Shown in pieces: positions 6,532 through 15,206 of a DNA stretch of 32,693 bases. Below the pieces are notes generated by a model. The model saw nothing but the letters and a program-made list of their open reading frames with translations, ran no database searches and had not been told where the DNA came from. Every line of letters starts with the position of its first letter. The stretch's first letter is position 1. Origin of the DNA: Verrucomicrobiales bacterium (GTDB lineage: Bacteria; Verrucomicrobiota; Verrucomicrobiia; Limisphaerales; JAQGOV01); contig JAQGOV010000107.1 of assembly GCA_028293425.1 (NCBI GenBank), positions 1 through 32,693 on the forward strand, read 5' to 3'. A program made the translations under genes and the position numbers.

Positions 6532-7941
6532 ATGAACATTCATAAAGTCTGGTTAGGCGCGGCTGTGGTCCAATTGAGCCTGGGTTCTGTGTTCGCACAA
6601 TCCCAAGGGAGCAGCGACGACATTAATACTCTGAAAAAGCAGATCCAGGAGCTGGATCAAAAAGTTCGCATCCTGGAACGGAATCGGGAAGTGGAAGGGG
6701 AAGCGGTTCAAAGCAAGAAAGCTGATTCTCCCAAGCTGAGCGCGGGGGCGGATGGGTTTGGATTCAGTTCTGCCGACACAAATTTTGTCTTAAAATTGCA
6801 TGGAGCTGTGCAGGTGGATGGCCGGTTTTACCAAGGGGATCACATTCCCGTGAACGACACCTTCCTTTTGCGCCGTGTGCGTCCGACCTTCGAGGGGACT
6901 CTCTTTCAACATTATGATTACCGGATCATGTTGGATTTCGGAGCGGGCAACACAGCAGCCACAGGAAATAACAGCTTGGTGCAAGATGCTTACCTGAATA
7001 TCCACTATTGGCCTGAATTTCAGATCCAGCTTGGCAAATTCAAGACTCCTGTAGGCCTCGAACGGTTGCAGTCCGATGTCGATTACACTTTTACCGAGCG
7101 AGGGTACCCGACGCAACTCGTTCCGAACCGTGATGTCGGAGTGCAAATCCATGGAGAGCTTTTCGACGGAATTCTGGGTTACCAGGCGGGCATCTTCAAT
7201 GGCGTGCAGGATGGCGGCAGCGGTGACCAGGATATCAGCGACGATCATAAGGATGTGGCTGGGCGCATTTTTCTGCGGCCATTTAAAAACGTGAATGTGG
7301 AACCGTTGCGCGGCTTGGGCTTCGGAGTAGCTGGGACCTACGGAAATCAAGCAGGGCCTTTGCGCGGCTTTACGACGCCAGGACAGCAGAATTTTTTCGG
7401 TTATCGCACGGGATCCGGCAATGCCTCAACCAACGTAACGGCGGATGGACTGCATTGGCGTTTAGTGCCCCAGGCCTATTATTATTGGGGACCGCTCGGT
7501 ATATTTGGTGAATATGCCCTCTCCTCGCAGCAGATTCGGCGCGATACTGCACCCGCGGCTGGAACCACTCGCCTCAACGTGGACAACACCGCGTGGGAGG
7601 TCACGGTTTCCTATATTCTGACAGGGGAAGAAAACTCCTGGAAAGGAATTCGTCCACGCAACCCGCTCAGTTTCGCCAGCCATACCTGGGGCGCCCTCGA
7701 AGTGGTGGGGCGGGTAGAGGAACTCAAATTGGACGCCGGATTGTTCCCATTATACGCTACATCCAGTTCAGCCCGGCGCGCGTTTTCCTATGGCGCGGGC
7801 TTAAATTGGTATTTGAACAAAAGCATTAAGCTCAGCGCGGACTACGAACACACCGACTTTAGCGGGGGCTCCAAGGCCCGGGGCAATGTAACCGCTCAAG
7901 ACGAGCACGTCATTCTAACCCGGGCGCAGGTTTCCTTTTAA
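6532..7941 (+). CDS. Phosphate-selective porin O/P-type outer-membrane porin, probably for sulfate
   Basis: A 469-residue outer-membrane protein. It has a signal peptide ending near GSVFA-QSQG, then a short coiled coil (DDINTLKKQIQELDQKVRIL). The rest is a long run of alternating strands consistent with a 16-strand OprO/OprP-type barrel, ending in aromatic Phe as outer-membrane proteins do. Segments FLLRRVRPTFEGTLFQHYDYR and QIQLGKFKTPVGLERLQSD are typical of this family. OprP-type porins favour anions; sitting between an OscA-like gene and sbp, this one most likely admits sulfate. The strong GGGAGG ribosome site is 11 bases upstream of the ATG. Substrate preference is an inference from context. 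Confidence 0.88.
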   Translation: MNIHKVWLGAAVVQLSLGSVFAQSQGSSDDINTLKKQIQELDQKVRILERNREVEGEAVQSKKADSPKLSAGADGFGFSSADTNFVLKLHGAVQVDGRFYQGDHIPVNDTFLLRRVRPTFEGTLFQHYDYRIMLDFGAGNTAATGNNSLVQDAYLNIHYWPEFQIQLGKFKTPVGLERLQSDVDYTFTERGYPTQLVPNRDVGVQIHGELFDGILGYQAGIFNGVQDGGSGDQDISDDHKDVAGRIFLRPFKNVNVEPLRGLGFGVAGTYGNQAGPLRGFTTPGQQNFFGYRTGSGNASTNVTADGLHWRLVPQAYYYWGPLGIFGEYALSSQQIRRDTAPAAGTTRLNVDNTAWEVTVSYILTGEENSWKGIRPRNPLSFASHTWGALEVVGRVEELKLDAGLFPLYATSSSARRAFSYGAGLNWYLNKSIKLSADYEHTDFSGGSKARGNVTAQDEHVILTRAQVSF

Positions 7942-7968
7942 TTTAACGACCATCAACCGAGATCAGCT

Positions 7969-8985
7969 ATGAAAAAATCATTTACCATTCTCTTTGGGTT
8001 AGCGCTGGCGGCGGCGATTCCGTTGCGGGCTCCCGCGGCTCCGAAGGCCATTACATTGCTCAACGTATCTTACGATCCAACTCGTGAACTGTATGCGGAC
8101 GTCAACAAGGCGTTTGCCGAACAATGGAAAAAGCAGCACAACGGGCAGGAGATCACGATCAAGCAATCGCACGGCGGTTCCGGGAAACAGGCCCGCGCCG
8201 TGATTGATGGGCTCCAAGGTGACGTCGTCACGCTCGCGCTGGCTTACGACATTGACGCCATGGCGCAAAGGGGAAAGCTTGTTCCCGAAGACTGGCAGAA
8301 GCGCCTTCCCAATAACAGTTCCCCTTACACTTCCACAATCGTGTTCCTGGTGCGGAAGGGAAATCCCAAGGCGATCAAAGACTGGGAAGATTTGGTGAAA
8401 CCCGGCGTTTCGGTCATTTCGCCCAACCCGAAGACGTCGGGTGGCGCCCGGTGGAATTACCTGGCGGCTTATGGCTATGCCTTAAAAAAGAACAGCGGCG
8501 ACGAAGCCAAAGCAAAAGCCTTTGTCGCGGCTCTCTTCAAGAACGTGCCTGTGCTGGACACGGGCGCACGCGGGGCCACGACCACCTTCATTCAACGCGG
8601 GATCGGTGACGTTTTGGTAGGCTGGGAAAATGAAGCCATCCTCGCGATGAACGAACTCGGCAAGGGCGAGTATGAACTGGTGATGCCTTCGCTCAGCATC
8701 CTGGCAGAACCGCCGGTTACATGGGTGGACAAAGTCGTCAAGAAGCGCGGGACGGAAGCGGTGGCCAAGGCTTACCTGGAATTCCTCTACACGGACGCTG
8801 GCCAGGAAATTGCGGCCAGGCATTATTATCGGCCGCGGAACGAAGCGATCGCCAGGAAGCATGAAAACCAATTTGCGAAGGTAAACCTTTTTACAATCGA
8901 TGAGCTCTTCGGAGGATGGCAAAAAGCGCAAAAAACTCATTTCGGCGACGGTGGAGTTTTTGATCAGATTTACCAAAGAAAATAA
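7969..8985 (+). CDS. sbp: Periplasmic sulfate-binding protein
   Basis: A 338-residue periplasmic solute-binding protein for sulfate (or thiosulfate) uptake. A signal peptide ends near APA-APKAI. Family motifs are clear: [33 protein letters not shown] (residues 67-86), [43 protein letters not shown] and the closing [16 protein letters not shown]. Length is normal. It is 27 bp after the porin gene and belongs to the same run as cysT, cysW and cysA. A short diverged copy of its own C-terminus lies seven bases after its stop codon. Sulfate is the usual ligand; thiosulfate (CysP) cannot be excluded. Confidence 0.95.
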   Translation: MKKSFTILFGLALAAAIPLRAPAAPKAITLLNVSYDPTRELYADVNKAFAEQWKKQHNGQEITIKQSHGGSGKQARAVIDGLQGDVVTLALAYDIDAMAQRGKLVPEDWQKRLPNNSSPYTSTIVFLVRKGNPKAIKDWEDLVKPGVSVISPNPKTSGGARWNYLAAYGYALKKNSGDEAKAKAFVAALFKNVPVLDTGARGATTTFIQRGIGDVLVGWENEAILAMNELGKGEYELVMPSLSILAEPPVTWVDKVVKKRGTEAVAKAYLEFLYTDAGQEIAARHYYRPRNEAIARKHENQFAKVNLFTIDELFGGWQKAQKTHFGDGGVFDQIYQRK

Positions 8986-8991
8986 ATACCC

Positions 8992-9034
8992 AAAAGCGCA
9001 TTTTGGCGATGGCGGCGTATTTGATCAGTTTTAA
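8992..9034 (+). pseudogene. Relic of a second sulfate-binding-protein gene (C-terminal tail only)
   Basis: Read from 8993, this stretch encodes [13 protein letters not shown] then TAA, matching the [13 protein letters not shown] end of sbp immediately upstream. Over the ten aligned codons [10 protein letters not shown] the residues are identical, yet five codons differ, all synonymously. That is the mark of a copy that diverged while still coding, not of a recent slip duplication. No start codon or upstream body remains in this frame, so it is a gene remnant. Confidence 0.7.
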
Positions 9035-9055
9035 TCCCGCAGCCGTTAAACTATT

Positions 9056-9883
9056 ATGAGTATAGTGACTGAACGTAGTTCCAGGACTGCCCAGGCTCCC
9101 AGCCCTGCCCGCCGTTCCGTGGCGCGGCTGCTTGAGCCATTGCACGACCTGGCGGAAAACTCCAAGCATATATTAAGCAAGTCCTTCGGCTTTTTTGAAA
9201 GCCATGGCCAGCAATATACCTTGCCGCGTTATGTCTTCCTGGGTCCGAAGGGCGGGGGAGATACTATCCGGATCGGGATTTTCGCCGCGATTCACGGCGA
9301 CGAACCGGAAGGTGCTTTAGGGCTCGTTCGCTTCCTGCAGGAGCTAACTAAAAATCCCGATTTGGCTCAGGGCTACGCTTTATTTATTTACCCGGTCTGC
9401 AATCCAACCGGGTTCGAGGATGGCACCCGGCATTCCCGCTCGGGGAAGGACCTAAACCGTGAGTTCTGGAAAGATTCCGTCGAGCCTGAAGTTCGGTTTC
9501 TCGAAACCGAAATCTGGACCCATGCCTTTCACGGTATCATTAACCTCCACTGTGATGATACGAGCCACGGCCTTTATGGCTTTGTGAATGGCGAGGTGCT
9601 TTCCAAAAATCTACTTGAGCCGGCGTTACATTCGGCCGAAACATTTTTGCCGCGCAACCGCAAGCGGAAGATTGATGGCTTCAAGGCCGATGGGGGGATT
9701 GTTTACGAATGCTACGAAGGAGTTCTGAAAGCTGTCCCAGGTTTGAACCCCTCTCCGTTTGAAATCACGCTGGAAACTCCTCACAAGGCGCCGCGCCATC
9801 CGCAGGTGGAAGCGTTTTCGAAAATGCTTCAGACTATCCTGCTGGAATATCGCTATGTGCTCGCGGTTGGTGCAAATATTTAA
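9056..9883 (+). CDS. M14-type zinc carboxypeptidase / succinylglutamate desuccinylase-aspartoacylase family protein
   Basis: A 275-residue predicted zinc hydrolase of the M14/AstE-AspA superfamily. The metal ligands are visible: His80 and Glu83 in AIHGDEPEG and His165 in INLHCDDTSHG. The substrate-binding region GTRHSRSGKDLNREFW follows the metal motif, and a catalytic Glu is probably Glu240 in FEITLETP. No signal peptide is seen, so it likely acts in the cytoplasm on an N-acyl amino acid or a peptide C-terminus. It sits between sbp and cysT on the same strand, with 70 bp before and 105 bp after, an unusual place for such an enzyme. A link to sulfur compounds is only positional. The substrate is unknown. 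Confidence 0.8.
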   Translation: MSIVTERSSRTAQAPSPARRSVARLLEPLHDLAENSKHILSKSFGFFESHGQQYTLPRYVFLGPKGGGDTIRIGIFAAIHGDEPEGALGLVRFLQELTKNPDLAQGYALFIYPVCNPTGFEDGTRHSRSGKDLNREFWKDSVEPEVRFLETEIWTHAFHGIINLHCDDTSHGLYGFVNGEVLSKNLLEPALHSAETFLPRNRKRKIDGFKADGGIVYECYEGVLKAVPGLNPSPFEITLETPHKAPRHPQVEAFSKMLQTILLEYRYVLAVGANI

Positions 9884-9988
9884 ACACGGCGACGTTCAGT
9901 CCCGCTTTTACCCATAAAACATTTACTGCAGCAAAAAAAGCTTTCTGCCCTGATGCACTCCCTTTAAGGTCTCGCAACTTCCGAAATC

Positions 9989-10813
9989 ATGCCAGAAAAA
10001 CGATACAACGCGCTGCCAGGCTTTGGCCTGACGCTCGGCTTCACGCTCTTTTATCTGAGCGTGTTGATCATTATTCCGATCGCTGCGCTTGTATTAAAAA
10101 CCTTTCAACTTTCCTGGCCTGATTTCTGGCGGTTGGTGACTGCGGAGCGGGCGCTCGCAGCTTATCGAATTACGTTCGGAACCTCGGCCATTGCAGCCTT
10201 CATCAATGCTGTCTTCGGCACCATTCTGGCGTGGGTCTTGGTGCGCTATCAATTTCCATTCCGCCGATTCGTGGATGCGCTAGTGGACTTTCCTTTTGCG
10301 CTTCCTACCGCCGTTGCGGGGCTAACCTTATCCAGTCTGCTGGCCTCGAATGGCTGGCTTGGCAAGTACCTGGTACCGCTCGGAATTAAAGCAGCATTTT
10401 CGCAGCTTGGGATCATTATCGCCCTGACATTCGTCGGCCTGCCTTTCGTGGTTCGCACTCTCCAGCCGGTTTTGGAAAACCTGGAGCGAGAGCTGGAGGA
10501 AGCTGCTGCCACTCTCGGCGCAAGTCGTTTGCGGACTTTCATCAGCATTTTAGCGCCGACGCTGCTCCCGACCATCATCACTGGTTTTGCTCAGGCATTT
10601 GCCCGGGCTGTGGGTGAGTATGGGTCGATCGTTTTTATTTCCGGCAACAAGCCTTTCGAGACAGAGATCGCTCCCTACCTGATTGTCATTCGGCTGGAGG
10701 AGTACGATTATCTCGGTGCGATTGCCATTGCCGCGGTGTTGATGGTGATTTCTTTCTGCATCCTCGCAATCATCAACTGGCTGGAGAACTGGGCCAGCCA
10801 TTTCCAGCACTGA
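9989..10813 (+). CDS. cysT: Sulfate ABC transporter permease CysT (CysU)
   Basis: A 274-residue inner-membrane permease with about six hydrophobic segments, starting with FGLTLGFTLFYLSVLIIIPI. The EAA loop that contacts the ATPase reads EEAAATLGASRLRTFISILA. Other CysT hallmarks include LPTAVAGLTLSSLL and AVGEYGSIVFISGNKPFETE. It follows the M14-type gene by 105 bp and its stop is 3 bp before cysW, so the two permeases are made together. With CysW, CysA and Sbp it forms the ATP-driven sulfate importer. Confidence 0.95.
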   Translation: MPEKRYNALPGFGLTLGFTLFYLSVLIIIPIAALVLKTFQLSWPDFWRLVTAERALAAYRITFGTSAIAAFINAVFGTILAWVLVRYQFPFRRFVDALVDFPFALPTAVAGLTLSSLLASNGWLGKYLVPLGIKAAFSQLGIIIALTFVGLPFVVRTLQPVLENLERELEEAAATLGASRLRTFISILAPTLLPTIITGFAQAFARAVGEYGSIVFISGNKPFETEIAPYLIVIRLEEYDYLGAIAIAAVLMVISFCILAIINWLENWASHFQH

Positions 10814-10816
10814 GTT

Positions 10817-11761
10817 ATGGCCGGAGGCATTAAAAGAAACCAAAAGCTGCGCACGACCAAGTCCCAGCGCGCCATTGAAGAATCACCCTTTTTCAAGTGG
10901 CTGCTGATCCTGATTGCCCTGATTTTTTCTGTCCTGTTTCTTTTGCTGCCGCTTGTGAATGTTTTTGCCCAGGCTTTCAGCAAAGGACTTGGAGCTTATT
11001 TCTCCGCGTTAGGGGAATCGGACACATGGTCAGCTATTCGGCTAACGCTCACGGTGGCCGCTATCAGCGTCCCCTTGAATGTTACCTTCGGCCTGGCGGC
11101 TTCCTGGTGCATCGCCAAGTTCAATTTTCGAGGCAAAGCTTTTATTCTGACCTTGATTGACCTGCCATTCGCGGTTTCTCCAGTCGTGTCGGGGCTGATG
11201 TTCGTTTTGCTCTTTGGGTTGCAGGGATATTTTGGCGAATGGCTGGATGCGCACGACATTAAGATCATTTTTGCCGTCCCTGGAATTGTCCTCGCAACCA
11301 CCTTTGTCACTTTTCCTTTCGTCGCTCGCGAACTCATTCCCATCATGCAGGCCACGGGCACTGAACAGGAGCAGGCGGCCATCACTCTCGGCGCGAATGG
11401 TTTCCAAACCTTTTGGTATGTCACGCTTCCTTCGGTCCGCTGGGGGTTACTCTACGGGGTTATTTTGTGCAATGCTCGTGCCATGGGGGAGTTTGGCGCG
11501 GTCTCGGTTGTTTCCGGGCATATCACGGGTCTCACGGACACGATGCCTTTGAGGATCGAAAAGTTGTACAACGAGTACAATGGGGCCGCTGCTTTTGCCG
11601 TTGCCAGTCTCCTGGCGCTGCTTGCCCTGTTGACCTTGGTGATCAAAACCTACCTTGAATGGAAGGAGGCAAAGGACTTTGAGCAGGCACAGCAGGTCCC
11701 GGAAATCAGTTCAATCCTGCCTGGACCCAGTTTGCAACCGCCGCAGTCTGTTTCGAAATGA
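10817..11761 (+). CDS. cysW: Sulfate ABC transporter permease CysW
   Basis: A 314-residue inner-membrane permease, partner of CysT. A basic N-terminal tail of about 28 residues precedes the first membrane segment ([20 protein letters not shown]). The EAA loop reads [20 protein letters not shown]. The signature [20 protein letters not shown] and the close [20 protein letters not shown] are typical of CysW. The C-terminal tail beyond the last helix is longer than usual and Pro/Gln-rich. The start codon is 3 bp after the cysT stop. Confidence 0.95.
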   Translation: MAGGIKRNQKLRTTKSQRAIEESPFFKWLLILIALIFSVLFLLLPLVNVFAQAFSKGLGAYFSALGESDTWSAIRLTLTVAAISVPLNVTFGLAASWCIAKFNFRGKAFILTLIDLPFAVSPVVSGLMFVLLFGLQGYFGEWLDAHDIKIIFAVPGIVLATTFVTFPFVARELIPIMQATGTEQEQAAITLGANGFQTFWYVTLPSVRWGLLYGVILCNARAMGEFGAVSVVSGHITGLTDTMPLRIEKLYNEYNGAAAFAVASLLALLALLTLVIKTYLEWKEAKDFEQAQQVPEISSILPGPSLQPPQSVSK

Positions 11762-11855
11762 CGAATGGCCAACATCTTGAACGAAAACCTCCAGCCATTC
11801 TTGGCGGCCTCTTTCGTCTTTCACCAACTCTGTTTCTGGCCAATAATCTACTCCC

Positions 11856-12962
11856 TTGAGCATTGAACTAAAAAATGTCAGCAAGCAGTTCGGCGAAGTG
11901 GCCGCCGTGAATCATGTGAGCTTTTCCGTGAAGGAGGGCGAGCTTGTCGCTTTGCTAGGGCCAAGTGGTGGCGGCAAAACCACCGTGCTGCGAATGATCG
12001 CCGGTCTCGAAATGCCGACCGAGGGTGACATCTTTATTCGAGGTGAACGGGTCAATGATATCAAGGTTCAAAAACGCAACATTGGCTTCGTTTTTCAAAA
12101 CTACGCCTTGTTCAAGAACATGAATGTGTTCAAGAACATTGCTTTTGGGCTGAAGATCAAAAAATGGGCGACCAAGGATATCCATGACCGGGTAACGGAG
12201 TTGCTCGCCCTGCTTGGGCTTGAAGGTTTTGAGAAGCGTTATCCCCACCAGCTCTCCGGCGGCCAGCGGCAGCGCGTCGCCATTGCACGAGCCCTTGCTC
12301 CCAAGCCAAGTGTGCTCCTGTTGGATGAGCCTTTTGGGGCTGTCGACGCCAAGATCCGTCAGGAACTCCGGGAGTGGCTGGTCACGCTGCATCACGACCT
12401 GAATGTAACCACTCTGTTCGTGACACATGACCAGGAAGAGGCCATGGAGGTTTCCAATCGCATCCTGATCTTCTCTCGTGGCTACATGGAGCAGATCGGC
12501 AGCCCGCGCGAGGTTTACGAGCAACCGGCAAATGAGTTCGTCGCTCGTTTCATTGGAGTGATGAACGTCCTCGAGTGCGAAGTGCGCAAAGGCATCGCCT
12601 ATGCCGGGGAGTTGATGTTCCCTGCCAACGGTTATGCTGAAGGCGAAAAGATCCGGGTCGGCTTCCGACCTTTTGCGGTTCAGATCTCGCCGGAGCTCAA
12701 TCAATACTCCCACCAGGCAGTTATCCGGCAAACTTATTTCCTCGGGATCATGCTCCGCATCGAGCTGGAACTTCCCTCTGGGTTAATTCTACGCTCGCGC
12801 ATGACGAAAGAAGAGTATGCGAGCCTGGCGCTTTACGATGGCAGACGTGTTTCGCTCCAGGTCCGTTATTACCGCATTTTGGCGAAGGAGCATCATGACC
12901 CCCTGGGGCCTGAGTTGGAAACGCCCGACAAGTCCACCTTGTTCGTCGGGGAGAACATTTAA
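11856..12962 (+). CDS. cysA: Sulfate ABC transporter ATP-binding protein CysA (TTG start)
   Basis: A 368-residue ATPase that powers sulfate import. It has Walker [10 protein letters not shown] (residues 35-43), the Q-loop FVFQNYALF, the signature [16 protein letters not shown], Walker [14 protein letters not shown] and the switch [11 protein letters not shown], followed by a C-terminal regulatory beta domain ([13 protein letters not shown]). The start must be TTG: an in-frame stop lies at 11844-11846 and there is no ATG before the [12 protein letters not shown] start. No Shine-Dalgarno site is visible, so expression may depend on ribosomes arriving from upstream. A 94-bp gap separates it from cysW, longer than other gaps in the permease block. 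Confidence 0.94.
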   Translation: MSIELKNVSKQFGEVAAVNHVSFSVKEGELVALLGPSGGGKTTVLRMIAGLEMPTEGDIFIRGERVNDIKVQKRNIGFVFQNYALFKNMNVFKNIAFGLKIKKWATKDIHDRVTELLALLGLEGFEKRYPHQLSGGQRQRVAIARALAPKPSVLLLDEPFGAVDAKIRQELREWLVTLHHDLNVTTLFVTHDQEEAMEVSNRILIFSRGYMEQIGSPREVYEQPANEFVARFIGVMNVLECEVRKGIAYAGELMFPANGYAEGEKIRVGFRPFAVQISPELNQYSHQAVIRQTYFLGIMLRIELELPSGLILRSRMTKEEYASLALYDGRRVSLQVRYYRILAKEHHDPLGPELETPDKSTLFVGENI

Positions 12963-13113
12963 GGATGGTTGTCGCGCGACCCTGAGCATTGCCAAGGGCA
13001 CCCGTTCGTTCCGCACTGGAGTTCCTGTTCAAGGAGTTCCGACCCCCGTCGTCCCAAAACTTTTTTACAGGAACAAGGATGACTTTTGTGGTAAACTCCG
13101 TCTAATAAGCACT

Positions 13114-14760
13114 ATGGGACTTTCAAGTCGTGTGATCGGCAGACTCATGGTTCTGCTTTGCATGAGCTTTGGTGGTTTTCTCAGCCTGCCGGCCGCGGAA
13201 TCTGCCGCAAAGCAAACTGTAAAAGGAGATGCCGAGCTTCTGTTCCAGGACAAGCTAGTCCCCCGGATTCAAGTCGAAATCTCGCCGGAGGGAATGGAAG
13301 TCCTGCGCAATTACCACCAGGTCTGGGGAAAGCCACGGCCTGAGCGCGTGGATGTGCGCGCCACCTTGCGAGAGGGCGGTCATGTTTACACCAACGTGGC
13401 GCTGCATTTAAAAGGCTCTTATTCTTTTCAGGCGATTGACGCCAAGCCATCCCTGACATTGAACTTTGACAAGGGCAATCATGGACAGAGCTTTCATGGC
13501 CTTGGCAAAATCCACCTGAATAATTCGGTGCAGGACCCGACTTATTTTTCCGAGAAGTTCGCCCGGGAATTATTTCGTGAAGTGGGCGTGCCGAGCACCC
13601 GGGTTGGACATGCGTTGGTGGAGATCAATGGACGCAACACGGGGTTGTACATTCTGGTGGAGGGCTGGAGTAAGAGCTTTTTAAAACAGCACTTCAGCTC
13701 AGCCAAGGGGAACCTTTATGACGGCGGCTCTGGCGGAGATATCACCAAGGAATTGAAAGTAGAGTCAGGCGAGGACCCCGACGACCGGGCTGCTGTCACC
13801 AATCTCATTGCCGCCTGCCGAATCAAGGATCCTTCGGCGCGGCGGACAAGATTGGCAGAGCTCCTGGACCTGGACCGATTTATCAACTTTGCCGCTACCG
13901 AGGTTTTCCTCGTGCACTGGGATGGCTACTGCATGGGGCCGAACAATTATAAGCTGTTTCATGATGTGTCTCGAAACAAAATGGTCTTTATGCCGCACGG
14001 GCTTGACCAAACTTTCGAAGTTAGCCGATCCTCCTCGATTAGTATCACACCGCATTTTAATGGCACGGTGGCGAAAGCGCTCTTGAGTATTCCCGAAGAG
14101 CGCAAGCGCTTCCTGGATCGCCTGGCCAGCCTTTCGACCAACGAATTTCGCTACGACCTCCTGAGCAGCCGCCTCCAACAAATGGCCGCCCCCTTACGAA
14201 CCGCGCTGGCCAGCGAGCCGGATGTTATCGAAAACATGCAGGCATCCCTCGTGAACATGCAGGCTCGCATGGCCCAACGCTGTCAAAGTGTCGCCGACCA
14301 GTTGCGCAATCCCACCAAGCCCCTGGCACTCACACCAGGCATGGAAATACCGCTTAGGAGCTGGAGCTTCAAAACGGGCATTACCAAACCCGCTTCCGGC
14401 CGGCGCACGCGTCAGGATGGTAAAGATTTGCTCCAGGTGCTCGCGCGCAATGGGGATAGCACGGGCTCGTGGCGCGCCAGTGTTTTGTTGGAATCAGGCC
14501 TTTACGAGATTTCTGGAGATGCTCGCGTGCAAGGGCTGGGTAACGCACCAGGCACAAACGGGGTGATCATTCGGGCCTCGGGAGAGCGGTCTACCAAAGG
14601 AATTTCCATCAACCCCGAATGGAAGCACTTCCGCTATGACTTCGAGGTGCGCGGCATCGAGGACGTGGAACTGGTTTGTGAGTTCCGCGGCCCCAAGGGA
14701 ATGGGGGAATTCGATGTGAGCAGCCTGAAATTGAGTCGCAAGGATGCTAAAAAGGATTAA
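13114..14760 (+). CDS. Secreted CotH-like kinase-fold protein
   Basis: A 548-residue exported protein. The start at 13114 gives a signal peptide (LMVLLCMSFGGFLSLPAAES); the frame stays open upstream into cysA but that part is only overlap. The middle resembles the CotH family: ALHLKGSYSFQAID near the start, SFHGLGKIHLNNSVQDPTY, VEINGRNTGLYILVEGWSK, and VFMPHGLDQTF with Asp298 where CotH proteins carry a metal-binding Asp. From about residue 410 a beta-rich module (LESGLYEISGDARVQGLG) resembles a carbohydrate-binding sandwich. CotH kinases phosphorylate spore-coat or secreted proteins in some bacteria; in Verrucomicrobiota their role is unknown. A possible extended -10 (TG-G-TAAACT, 13089-13097) precedes it. 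The 3' end is one base from convergent gcvH. Confidence 0.8.
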   Translation: MGLSSRVIGRLMVLLCMSFGGFLSLPAAESAAKQTVKGDAELLFQDKLVPRIQVEISPEGMEVLRNYHQVWGKPRPERVDVRATLREGGHVYTNVALHLKGSYSFQAIDAKPSLTLNFDKGNHGQSFHGLGKIHLNNSVQDPTYFSEKFARELFREVGVPSTRVGHALVEINGRNTGLYILVEGWSKSFLKQHFSSAKGNLYDGGSGGDITKELKVESGEDPDDRAAVTNLIAACRIKDPSARRTRLAELLDLDRFINFAATEVFLVHWDGYCMGPNNYKLFHDVSRNKMVFMPHGLDQTFEVSRSSSISITPHFNGTVAKALLSIPEERKRFLDRLASLSTNEFRYDLLSSRLQQMAAPLRTALASEPDVIENMQASLVNMQARMAQRCQSVADQLRNPTKPLALTPGMEIPLRSWSFKTGITKPASGRRTRQDGKDLLQVLARNGDSTGSWRASVLLESGLYEISGDARVQGLGNAPGTNGVIIRASGERSTKGISINPEWKHFRYDFEVRGIEDVELVCEFRGPKGMGEFDVSSLKLSRKDAKKD

Positions 14761-14761
14761 C

Positions 14762-15145
14762 TCACCCAATCTGCTGACCATAAGCCGCTGGATCCATTAA
14801 CCCACTGGTCTCACCAGCGTTGGAAAGTTTGATTTTGTAGAACCAGCCATTCCCATACGGATCTGTATTTACCAGGCCGGGTTGGTCGACCACCGTCTGG
14901 TTAATTTCGGTGACTTCACCCGACACAGGAGAATAAATATCGCTCGCCGTTTTTACGGACTCGACCACCGCGCACGCCTCTCCTGCCTTTACTTTGCGTC
15001 CTACTGCCGGAAGTTCCACAAAAACCACGTCCGTCAATTCATGCTGGGCATGGTCCGTGATGCCAACTGTTGCCATGTCGCCGGACACTCGCACCCATTC
15101 GTGTGATTTTGCGTATTTTAGATCCGCAGGAACATTTGAGCTCAT
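14762..15145 (-). CDS. gcvH: Glycine cleavage system H protein
   Basis: A 127-residue lipoyl carrier protein that shuttles the aminomethyl group between the P, T and L proteins of glycine cleavage. The lipoylation site is Lys65 in [18 protein letters not shown]. The N-terminal [11 protein letters not shown] and the closing [12 protein letters not shown] are standard. Length is normal. It lies 61 bp downstream of gcvT on the same strand and is probably co-transcribed. Its stop codon is one base from the stop of the convergent CotH gene, so a gcvP gene cannot follow here. Confidence 0.97.
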   Translation of the reverse strand: MSSNVPADLKYAKSHEWVRVSGDMATVGITDHAQHELTDVVFVELPAVGRKVKAGEACAVVESVKTASDIYSPVSGEVTEINQTVVDQPGLVNTDPYGNGWFYKIKLSNAGETSGLMDPAAYGQQIG

Positions 15146-15206
15146 ATGCTTTAATTAATTAATGGCGGGAGAGTAAAAGGATTTTACGGGATAAAAAGGT
15201 TTCTTT

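Noticed and set aside
9915-9945. Imperfect hairpin around GCAGC-A-tract-CTGC before cysT
   Set aside because: Stem has mismatches, and a terminator there would separate the transporter genes without further support.
11955-12731. A 258-codon minus-strand open frame opposite cysA
   Set aside because: Antisense shadow of a well-supported ATPase gene; no family resemblance.
12971-12980. Perfect palindrome GTCGCGCGAC after cysA
   Set aside because: No loop and no T-tract, so not a terminator; a single short GC palindrome is expected by chance.
13018-13040. Direct repeat GGAGTTCC, twice within 23 bp
   Set aside because: Too short and isolated to call a binding site.
12817-13113. Upstream extension of the first CotH-like protein into cysA
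   Set aside because: The extra 99 residues overlap cysA in another frame and would bury the signal peptide; the start at 13114 is better.
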